Positions 56,858 through 64,000 of a stretch of DNA of 64,000 nt are shown one piece after another (the stretch's first letter is position 1; each line of letters begins with the position of its first letter). The notes below the pieces were generated by a model. It searched no databases. It was not told where the DNA came from and saw only the letters and a program-made list of their open reading frames with translations. This DNA is from Candidatus Gaiellasilicea maunaloa (GTDB lineage: Bacteria; Actinomycetota; Thermoleophilia; Gaiellales; Gaiellaceae), in NCBI GenBank assembly GCA_024330215.1, contig JANDLU010000002.1, positions 62,001-126,000 on the forward strand, read 5' to 3'. A program made the translations under genes and the position numbers.

Positions 56858-57854
56858 GCACGTCCGCGCCGAGGAGTCCCCGTTTGCCGGCGAGCTCGCG
56901 CAGCTCGCTTCCGACCTGCTCGAGCTGCCCGCCCGTCTGCTCGCGCCGCAGGTGCTCGAACCGCGGCCGGCCGGCGTCGTCGTCCTCGAAGAGCTCGCGC
57001 GCGAACGCGCCACTTCGGATCTCCGCGAGGATCTCGCGCATCGTCTCCTTCACGCCCGCGTCGACGACGCGAGGGCCGCGCGTCAGGTCGCCGTACTCGG
57101 CGACGTCCGAGATCGAGTAACGCATGTACTCGAAGCCGCCCTCGTAGATCAGGTCGACGATCAGCTTCAGCTCGTTTACGACCTCGTAGTAGGCGATCTC
57201 GGGCTGGTACCCCGCCTCGACCAGCGTCTCGAAGCCCGCCTTGATCAGCGCCGTCGCGCCGCCGCAGAGCACGGCCTGCTCGCCGAAGAGGTCGCTCTCG
57301 GTCTCTTCGGCGAACGTCGTCTCGAGCAGCCCCACGCGACCGCAGCCGATCGCCGTCCCGTAGGCGATCGCGAGCTCGAGCGCCTGGCCGCTCGCGTCCT
57401 GGTGCACAGCGACGAGCCCGGGCGTTCCGGCTCCGGCCTCGTAGAGCTCGCGGACGCGGTGCCCGGGTGCCTTGGGTGCCACCATCACGACGTCGTGCCC
57501 GGCGGGTGGGACGACGCGGCCGAAGTGGACGTTGAGCCCGTGGGCGAAGAGGAGCGCGGCGCCGTCCGCGAGGCTGGGCTCGATCTCGCCTTCGTAGACC
57601 GGCTTCTGGACGTGGTCGGGAAGAAGGATCGCCACGACCTGCGCGCCGCTGACCGCGTCGGCGATCTCCTTGACGACGAGTCCGGCGTCCTCGGCCAGCT
57701 CGCGGGACGGGCTCCCGGGTCGCAGGCCGACTTCGACGTCGACGCCGGAGTCGCGCAGGTTCAGTGCATGAGCGTGTCCCTGGCTGCCGTAACCGATCAC
57801 GGCGACCTTGCCTGAGAGCAGATCGAGATTCCCGTCGGTGTGGATCCTGGCCAT
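56844..57854 (-). CDS. ilvC: ketol-acid reductoisomerase
   Basis: [34 protein letters not shown]...[56 protein letters not shown]. Confidence 0.97.
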   Translation of the reverse strand: MARIHTDGNLDLLSGKVAVIGYGSQGHAHALNLRDSGVDVEVGLRPGSPSRELAEDAGLVVKEIADAVSGAQVVAILLPDHVQKPVYEGEIEPSLADGAALLFAHGLNVHFGRVVPPAGHDVVMVAPKAPGHRVRELYEAGAGTPGLVAVHQDASGQALELAIAYGTAIGCGRVGLLETTFAEETESDLFGEQAVLCGGATALIKAGFETLVEAGYQPEIAYYEVVNELKLIVDLIYEGGFEYMRYSISDVAEYGDLTRGPRVVDAGVKETMREILAEIRSGAFARELFEDDDAGRPRFEHLRREQTGGQLEQVGSELRELAGKRGLLGADVHGVG

Positions 57855-57874
57855 TTCCTGCTCCTTCTAGTAGG

Positions 57875-58390
57875 TCAGCGGAGAACGTACTGGGGACGGC
57901 CGTCCGGTACCGGCGCGGCCGCGCGAGCCAGCCCGATCCGGCCTGTTCGGACGAGCTCCTTGACGCCGTGGGGGCGGACGAGCTCCTCGAAGGCGTCGAC
58001 CTCTCCGGGCGCTCCCACGATCTCGAACACGATCGCGTCGGGGCCGAGATCGGCGACGCGGGCACGGAAGGCCTCGGCGAGCGCGAGTAGCTCCGCGCGG
58101 CGTGAGGGAGGCGCCGCGACGTTGATCAGAGCCAGCTCGCGCTCGACGGATTCACCCGGCGGAAGCTCGTTCACCCGGAGGACGTCCACCAGCTTGTGAA
58201 TCTGTTTCTCGATCTGCGAGAGCGCGTGGTCGGCGCAGTCGACTCGGAGCGTGATCCGCGAGACGTCGCGACGCTCGGTCGGCCCGACAGCGAGGCTGTC
58301 GATGTTGAAGCTGCGGCGCCGGAACATGCTCACGACTCGCGCGAGCGCTCCAGGTCTGTTCTCGACCAGGATCGAGAGCGTGTGCTTCAC
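57875..58390 (-). CDS. ilvN: acetolactate synthase small subunit
   Basis: MKHTLSILVENRPGALARVVSMFRRRSFNIDSLAVGPTERRDVSRITLRVD. Confidence 0.96.
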   Translation of the reverse strand: MKHTLSILVENRPGALARVVSMFRRRSFNIDSLAVGPTERRDVSRITLRVDCADHALSQIEKQIHKLVDVLRVNELPPGESVERELALINVAAPPSRRAELLALAEAFRARVADLGPDAIVFEIVGAPGEVDAFEELVRPHGVKELVRTGRIGLARAAAPVPDGRPQYVLR

Positions 58391-60096
58391 GCGGGCACCG
58401 CTTGCCCGTCCGGGTACTCGACGAGCTGGAGCGCGGACGCGCCGGCCGGAATCATCGGGAAGCAGTGCTCGCGCGCGTCGACCCTGCAGTCCACGACCGC
58501 GGTTCGCCCGCAGGCGAGCGCCTCCTCGAGAGCCGGTCGCAGCTCATCGTCGCTCTCGACCGTGAAGCCGCGCGCGCCGTAGGCCTCGGCGAGGGCCGCG
58601 TAGTCGGGCAGGTGGTGGGTCAGCTCGATCTGGGAGAAGCGCTCGCCGAAGAACATGTCCTGCCACTGCCGGACCATCCCGAGGGAGCCGTTGTTGACGA
58701 GCACCACGACGATGGGCAGATCCTCGAGCACGGACGTCGCCAACTCCTGGCAGGTCATCTGGAAGCAGCCGTCGCCGTCCACACAGACGACGGTTGCCTC
58801 GGGCCGAGCGGCCTTCGCTCCGATCGCGGCGGGAATTCCGTACCCCATCGTTCCGAGCCCGCCCGACGTGATGAACGTGCGGGGGCGGTCGCAAAGCAGA
58901 TACTGCATCGCCCACATCTGGTGCTGCCCGACGCCTGTCGTGAAGACAACGTCGCTTCCGACCGTCAGCTCCTGGAGCGCCTCGAGCACCGGCTGCGGCT
59001 TGAGCATCTCGCCCTCGTTTCCGTACCGAAGCGGGAACTGTTCCCGCCACTCGCGGAGCTGCGCGAGCCACGGCTCGGTCGAGCCGGGGACCGCTACCTC
59101 GCGCAGCTCGCGGGTGAGCTCGGCGAGGACAGGTTTCAGCGGCCCCACGACCGGGACGTCGGCGTAGCGGAGCTTGTCGATCTCGGCCGAGTCGACATCG
59201 AGATGGATCACCGTGGCACCGGGTGCGAATGCGGACAGCTTCCCGGTGACGCGATCGTCGAAGCGAGAGCCGACCGCGACGAGCACGTCGCACTTGTTCA
59301 TGGCCCAGTTCGACCACTTCGGCCCATGCATGCCAGGCCAGCCGAAATGGAGCTCATGCGTCTCCGGGAATGCGCTCTTCGCCATCAGCGTCGTCACGAC
59401 GGGGAGCCGGGCCGCCTGGGCGAGCTCGAGCAGCTCGTCCGTGGCGTGCGCGTTGAGCACGCCGCCGCCGACGTAGAGGACCGGGCGCTCGGCCTCTGCA
59501 AGCTGGCGGGCGGCCTCGCGCACCTGCCGAGCGTGCACGCGCTTGGGCGGACGCCAGCCGGGGAGGTCGACGACGTCGGGGTAGGTGAACTCGAGGAGCG
59601 CTTCCTGGATGTCGCGAGGAATGTCGACGAGCACGGGCCCGCAGCGACCGGTGCCGGCGACGTGGAAGGCGGCCTTGATGATCGCGGGAATCTCCGCCAC
59701 GTCCTGCACGAGCCAGGAGTGCTTGACGATCGGGATCGTGATCCCGGTGATGTCGCATTCCTGGAAGGCATCGGTCCCGATCAGGTGCGAGCGGACCTGA
59801 CCGGTGATGCACACGAGTGGCGTCGAGTCCATCCACGCGTCGGCGATCGGAGTAACAAGGTTCGTTGCGCCCGGCCCCGAGGTCGCGAACGCAACCCCGA
59901 TCCGGCCGGAGGCGCGTGCGTAGCCCTCGGCCATGTGCCCGGCGCCCTGCTCGTGCCGGGCGAGCACGTGATGGATGCTCGTCCCGCGCGCGAGCGCGTC
60001 GTAGATCGGCAGGATCGCGCCGCCCGGGATGCCGAAGACGACGTCGACCCCCTCGGCCTCGAGCGACCGAAGGACTGCGTCGGCGCCGTTCGTCAC
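58387..60096 (-). CDS. ilvB: acetolactate synthase large subunit
   Basis: GADAVLRSLEAEGVDVVFGIPGGAILPIYDALA...GVAFATSGPGATNLVTPIADAWMDSTPLVCITGQV...VVCVDGDGCFQMTCQELATSV. Confidence 0.97.
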   Translation of the reverse strand: MTNGADAVLRSLEAEGVDVVFGIPGGAILPIYDALARGTSIHHVLARHEQGAGHMAEGYARASGRIGVAFATSGPGATNLVTPIADAWMDSTPLVCITGQVRSHLIGTDAFQECDITGITIPIVKHSWLVQDVAEIPAIIKAAFHVAGTGRCGPVLVDIPRDIQEALLEFTYPDVVDLPGWRPPKRVHARQVREAARQLAEAERPVLYVGGGVLNAHATDELLELAQAARLPVVTTLMAKSAFPETHELHFGWPGMHGPKWSNWAMNKCDVLVAVGSRFDDRVTGKLSAFAPGATVIHLDVDSAEIDKLRYADVPVVGPLKPVLAELTRELREVAVPGSTEPWLAQLREWREQFPLRYGNEGEMLKPQPVLEALQELTVGSDVVFTTGVGQHQMWAMQYLLCDRPRTFITSGGLGTMGYGIPAAIGAKAARPEATVVCVDGDGCFQMTCQELATSVLEDLPIVVVLVNNGSLGMVRQWQDMFFGERFSQIELTHHLPDYAALAEAYGARGFTVESDDELRPALEEALACGRTAVVDCRVDAREHCFPMIPAGASALQLVEYPDGQAVPA

Positions 60097-60995
60097 GATG
60101 CTTCCCGGACGAACTCGAACGCGAGCCCCCGAGGGAGCTCGGCGAGGACCGCATCGGTGGCGCCCCGCGTCGAGACGTCGCGTGGCTCCGTTCGGGTCTG
60201 GCCGACGGCCCGCGCGAGCGTGTCGGCGGCGCTCCTCTCCCCCAGGCCGTCGCCGAGCGTCAAAGCGGCGGCGAGCAGGAGCGGAGCGGGATCGGCCACG
60301 CCGTGGCCCGCATGATCGTGACCGTCGTCATGGGACGTTCCGAAGATGCTCGGCCCGTTCTCGGCAAGCCGGCCCCACGCGGCGATCCGGTTGGGCGCGG
60401 TGCAGGCAGCCACGGCGGCGACGGAGGTGGCGAGGTCGGGAGGAACGACCACGACGTCGAAGTGGCGCGGTGCCGTGACGAGGGCCGACATCGCCGCCCC
60501 GATCGGCATCCGCTCGACCTGAAAACCGGGGTGTGCCGCCTCTGCCGCGGCGGTGTCCGCCTCGTACACGGCCGGCACGCCGACGAGCGTGACGCGCGCC
60601 CGGCTTGCGCGCGCAATGTCGAAGGCGCGGTCGAGAGTCCACTGCCAGGCCTCGTTATGCAACGGCGCCACGATCGATAGCTCGCAGCGGCCCTCGTAGC
60701 GGACGCGGGTGATCGAGGCGCGAAGGTCGAGCTCGGCCTCGATCGCGTCGAGCGGCCCGTCAACGCCCGGCGCGACGAGGACGACGTCGGCGGCAAGCAC
60801 CGCACCGCGTGACGAGTTCGGGTACGGGTGCCCGTAGCGCATGAGCGCGTCCACGCCGAACGGCACGAACTCCTGCTCGACCTCGAACCCGTGCAACCGC
60901 GACGCTGCTGCGACAGCGCGACTGGTGGCCGCCACGAGCTCGGGCCCGACGCCGTGACCGGCGATGCACGCGAGCGTGTAGCGCTTGCCCGTCAC
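60093..60995 (-). CDS. LeuB/isocitrate dehydrogenase-fold protein, apparently lacking catalytic and metal residues
   Basis: CIAGHGVGPELVAATSRAVAAAS...RVTLVGVPAVYEADTAAAEAAHPGFQVERMPIGAAMSALVTAPRHFDVVVVPPDLATSVAAVA...GPSIFGTSHDDGHDHAGHGVADPAPLLLAAALTL. Confidence 0.75.
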   Translation of the reverse strand: MTGKRYTLACIAGHGVGPELVAATSRAVAAASRLHGFEVEQEFVPFGVDALMRYGHPYPNSSRGAVLAADVVLVAPGVDGPLDAIEAELDLRASITRVRYEGRCELSIVAPLHNEAWQWTLDRAFDIARASRARVTLVGVPAVYEADTAAAEAAHPGFQVERMPIGAAMSALVTAPRHFDVVVVPPDLATSVAAVAACTAPNRIAAWGRLAENGPSIFGTSHDDGHDHAGHGVADPAPLLLAAALTLGDGLGERSAADTLARAVGQTRTEPRDVSTRGATDAVLAELPRGLAFEFVREAS

Positions 60996-62143
60996 TGGAC
61001 GGTCACCTGCGCCGTGAGAACATCGTGAATCGTGAGCGGGCTCCCCGAGTCGGCAAGAGCCTTGAAGCGGGCGAAAGCGTCGGCCAGCTCGGCGGTCTCC
61101 AGGTGGAAGCCGGCGTCCGTACAGGCGAGCGCGAAGGCGTGCCGGCCGGAGTGCTTCCCGAGCGGGAGCGTCATCGCAAGACCGAGCTCGGCCGGCTCGA
61201 TGATCTGATACGTGGACACGTCCTTGAGCAGGCCGTCCTGGTGGATCCCTGCCTCATGCGCGAACGCGTTTGCGCCGACGATCGCCTTGTTCGGGGGCAC
61301 GTCGTAGCCGGTGGCGAGCTCGACGAGCCTCGACGTCGCCGCGAGCTCGCTCGTGTCGATGCCGGTATCGACCCCGAAGTAGTCCCGCCGGACGTGCAAC
61401 GCCATCACGATCTCCTCGAGGGAGGCGTTTCCGGCGCGCTCGCCGATTCCGTTGACCGTGCACTCGACCTGCCCGACGCCCGCCTCGACGGCCGAGAGCG
61501 AGTTGGCGACCGCGAGACCGAGATCGTCGTGGCAGTGGGCGGAGAGGACGACTCCGCGGAGCTCGGGGCAGCGGCGCCGCACCTCGATCAGAAACGCCGC
61601 GTACTCGGCGGGGAGCATGTAGCCGACAGTGTCCGGAAGGTTGATCACGTCTGCGCCTGCGGCGATGGCTGCGCGGCAGACCTCGGCAACGAAGGCGGGA
61701 TCGGAGCGCGTCGAGTCCTCGCACGAGAACTCGACCTCGTCGACCCGGTCGAGCGCGTAGGCGACCGCAGCGGCCGCCTGCTCGAGGACCTCCGCCGGCT
61801 CGAGGCGGAGCTTCTTCTCCATGTGGATCGGGCTGGTCGCAAGGAAGATGTGCAGCCGCGACCGGCGCGCATCAGCGAGCGCCTCTGCGCCGGCGTCGAG
61901 GTCCTCGCGGCGCGTCCGGCAGAGCGTGGCGACGGTGGCGCGAGACGTGGCACGGGCGACGGCGCGGACGCCCTCGAAGTCGCCGGGCGACGAAGCCGCG
62001 AAGCCCGCTTCGACCACGTCGACGCCGAGACGCTCGAGCTGACCGGCAACCTCGACCTTCTCGTGGGGCTCCAGCGCGATGCCCGGCGATTGCTCGCCGT
62101 CGCGAAGTGTGGTGTCGAAGATGTCGATCCTGCGCGAACTCAC
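60992..62143 (-). CDS. leuA: 2-isopropylmalate synthase, short form without C-terminal LeuA allosteric domain
   Basis: [60 protein letters not shown]...[43 protein letters not shown]...HQDGLL; ends at 383 aa. Confidence 0.88.
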   Translation of the reverse strand: MSSRRIDIFDTTLRDGEQSPGIALEPHEKVEVAGQLERLGVDVVEAGFAASSPGDFEGVRAVARATSRATVATLCRTRREDLDAGAEALADARRSRLHIFLATSPIHMEKKLRLEPAEVLEQAAAAVAYALDRVDEVEFSCEDSTRSDPAFVAEVCRAAIAAGADVINLPDTVGYMLPAEYAAFLIEVRRRCPELRGVVLSAHCHDDLGLAVANSLSAVEAGVGQVECTVNGIGERAGNASLEEIVMALHVRRDYFGVDTGIDTSELAATSRLVELATGYDVPPNKAIVGANAFAHEAGIHQDGLLKDVSTYQIIEPAELGLAMTLPLGKHSGRHAFALACTDAGFHLETAELADAFARFKALADSGSPLTIHDVLTAQVTVQ

Positions 62144-62153
62144 GGTTCCTCCT

Positions 62154-62173
62154 TGCGTCGTCGAGACGACGCA
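62154..62173 (-). other. hairpin abutting the leuA Shine-Dalgarno
   Basis: Minus strand TGCGTCGT-CTCG-ACGACGCA followed directly by AGGAGG and the GTG start at 62143. Confidence 0.6.
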
Positions 62174-62227
62174 CCTCTGGCCTGGACGGTGGGTGTGTGC
62201 GCCGAGGCGCGTGTTCGCGTCGCTCCC

Positions 62228-62317
62228 CTAGACGGGGAGAATCAGGATGAGGCCGAGCACGAGCGATGACGCCAGGGAGGCGGCGCGCGCGAAGATCGAT
62301 GGTGTGCTCGTCGGCAT
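62228..62317 (-). CDS. candidate leuA leader peptide, 29 aa, Leu/Ile/Val rich
   Basis: ATG at 62317: MPTSTPSIFARAASLASSLVLGLILILPV*. Confidence 0.5.
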   Translation of the reverse strand: MPTSTPSIFARAASLASSLVLGLILILPV

Positions 62318-62342
62318 CGTGGGACTCAGCGTGCCAGCAACG

Positions 62343-62357
62343 CTTTACGTTGTCAAG
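62343..62357. promoter_or_regulatory. CTTTAC-GTT-GTCAAG element; minus strand reads CTTGACAACGTAAAG overlapping a TTGACA -35-like box for leuA
   Basis: Member of recurrent motif set. Confidence 0.5.
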
Positions 62358-62418
62358 TCACTGTAGAAAGAACATTCTTTTGTATTCAAGCGCTTCGGGT
62401 TGCGCGGCCGAGGCCATT

Positions 62419-62435
62419 GCTTTACTCTCTAAAGC
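62419..62435. promoter_or_regulatory. GCTTTA-CTCTC-TAAAGC inverted repeat upstream of gltB
   Basis: Member of recurrent motif set (CTTTAC-TCT-CTAAAG); contains TACTCT -10-like with TTGCGC 17 nt upstream. Confidence 0.5.
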
Positions 62436-62519
62436 GATGGGCCACTGGCGTGGAACGAAAAAGCGGATCTCGGCGATTGCCGCCTTCGCCGCGCGCCCGC
62501 CCGAGCGCTAGCCGGCCTC

Positions 62520-64000
62520 CTGTTCCCGCCGAACCGGACTAGCGCTCGTCTCCCCGGCGGGAGACCCGAGCGGCAAGGGCTCTACGACCCTGCATACGAG
62601 CACGATGCGTGCGGCGTCGCCTTCGTCGCGCGGCTCTGTGGCGAGGCGTCGCACGACACCGTCCGGCGGGCCCTCCAGGCGCTCGAGAGCCTTGCTCACC
62701 GCGGCGCCGCCGGCGCGGACGCCGACACGGGCGACGGTGCGGGGATCCTCGTCTCCCTTCCCAATGAGTTCCTCCGCGCCGTCGCCCCGGCGGAGCTCCC
62801 CTCGCCCGGTGCGTACGGCGTCGGCGTGCTGTTCCTGCCGCAGGACGAGCAACGCGCCGCCGAGCTCGAGCGGCTCGTCGTCTCGACGGTGGAGGCCGAG
62901 GGACAGGCGGTGGTCGGGTGGCGCGACGTTCCCGTCGACGCGGAGCACGCGGGCTCGGTCGCAGCCGCGTGCGCGCCGCGCGTACGCCACGTCTTCGTCG
63001 TCGCGGCGCCCGACCTGTGTCACGACCAGGACGCCTTCGAGCGAAAGCTCTATGTCATCCGGCGAGTGATCGAGCTGACGGCCGGGACTGAGCTGTCGAT
63101 TCCGAGCTTCTCCTCGCGCACGCTGGTCTACAAGGGGATGCTCACCGCCCCGCAGCTCTCGCGTTACTACCCTGACCTCGACGACCCGCGCTTGAAGACG
63201 CTCGTCGCGCTCGTCCACTCCCGCTACTCGACGAACACGTTCCCGAGCTGGGAGCTCGCTCATCCCTACCGGCTGCTCGCGCACAACGGAGAGATCAACA
63301 CCCTGCGCGGCAACGTCAACTGGATGAAGGCACGCGAGTCGCAGCTCGCCTCCGACCTCTTCGGCGAGGACCTCGCCAAGGTCCTGCCGGTCGTCCGTGC
63401 CGGCGGCTCGGATTCTGCGACCTTCGACAACGTCCTGGAGCTGCTGGTGCTGGCGGGCCGGTCGCTCCCGCACGCGGTCATGATGATGGTGCCGGAGGCC
63501 TACGAAGGTCGTCCCGACCTCCCGCCGGAGCTGAAGGGCTTCTACGCCTATCACGGATGTTTGATGGAGCCGTGGGACGGACCCGCCGCGCTCGCCTTCA
63601 CCGACGGGCGCGTCGTCGGGGCGACCCTCGACCGGAACGGTTTGCGGCCGGGCCGGTGGCTCGAGACGAAGGATGGCTGGGTGGTGCTCGCCTCCGAGGC
63701 CGGGGTGCTCGACGAGCAGGCGGCGAACGTCCTGCGCAAGGGCCGGCTGCAGCCCGGAAAGCTCTTCGTCGTCGACCTCGAGCAGGGCCGGATCCTGGAG
63801 GACGACGACGTCAAGCGCCAGGTCGCGACCCGACGGCCCTACGGCGAATGGTACGAGCGGGAGGTCGTCCGGCTGGCCGACCTCCCGACCCCGCCTCGCC
63901 CACAGGTCGTCTCGACCGAGTCGCTACGCAGGCTCCAGCTGCTCTTCGGCTACACGCAAGAGGACATGAAGGTGATGCTGCAGCCGCTCGCTCAGAACGG
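62520..64000 (+). CDS. gltB: glutamate synthase large subunit (GltB), partial, start codon unresolved
   Basis: GLYDPAYEHDACGVAFVARLCGEASHDTVRRALQALESLAHRGAAGADADTGDGAGILVSLP...RYSTNTFPSWELAHPYRLLAHNGEINTLRGNVNWMKARE; not in ORF track because it is open at the window end. Confidence 0.93.
   Translation, partial: MFPPNRTSARLPGGRPERQGLYDPAYEHDACGVAFVARLCGEASHDTVRRALQALESLAHRGAAGADADTGDGAGILVSLPNEFLRAVAPAELPSPGAYGVGVLFLPQDEQRAAELERLVVSTVEAEGQAVVGWRDVPVDAEHAGSVAAACAPRVRHVFVVAAPDLCHDQDAFERKLYVIRRVIELTAGTELSIPSFSSRTLVYKGMLTAPQLSRYYPDLDDPRLKTLVALVHSRYSTNTFPSWELAHPYRLLAHNGEINTLRGNVNWMKARESQLASDLFGEDLAKVLPVVRAGGSDSATFDNVLELLVLAGRSLPHAVMMMVPEAYEGRPDLPPELKGFYAYHGCLMEPWDGPAALAFTDGRVVGATLDRNGLRPGRWLETKDGWVVLASEAGVLDEQAANVLRKGRLQPGKLFVVDLEQGRILEDDDVKRQVATRRPYGEWYEREVVRLADLPTPPRPQVVSTESLRRLQLLFGYTQEDMKVMLQPLAQN

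Noticed and set aside
62266-62511. Plus-strand 81-aa ORF MTPGRRRARRSMVCSS...
   Set aside because: Antisense to the leuA leader and overlapping the gltB promoter; no family resemblance.

Overview
High-GC (about 70%) actinobacterial-type chromosomal window; a Thermoleophilia/Gaiellales-like source is an impression only. It falls into three parts. (1) ~1-25.6 kb: a dense catabolic region with ALDH, LacI and IclR regulators, TauE/SafE and YeiH/UPF0324 exporters, a Gfo/Idh oxidoreductase, three amidohydrolases, an AAC(3)-like acetyltransferase, a gamma-glutamyltransferase-like protein, DUF3830, a mandelate racemase-like enolase, a creatininase, a complete Dpp/Opp ABC importer, a U32-like barrel protein, a non-canonical succinate dehydrogenase/fumarate reductase, and a split UxaA/SuyAB-type lyase. 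Two exact copies of a 16-bp palindrome, ACTTGAACGATCAAGT, tie two distant promoters of this region together. (2) ~26.3-33.1 kb: a scarred integration zone with tRNA-like fragments, IS256-type transposase and copper-ATPase remnants, a 20-bp direct repeat bracketing a CoA-transferase/IclR module, a truncated MaoC gene, an aminotransferase pseudogene and homing-endonuclease-type debris. (3) ~33-64 kb: nitrogen/sulfur assimilation and amino-acid biosynthesis (ilvE, PII-amt, sir-cysH, leuCD, thrC, proAB and a long leuA-to-ilvD operon including hom, thrB and thrC, then gltB), interrupted by an AraC/sugar-ABC/esterase cluster. The most interesting signals in part 3 are a recurrent CTTTAC-n3-STAAAG element at amino-acid gene promoters, an attenuator-like terminator/antiterminator in the PII-amt leader, a Leu/Ile/Val-rich leader peptide before leuA, and a LeuB-like protein that appears to have lost its catalytic residues. 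All calls are by eye from translation and motif memory; no searches were run.
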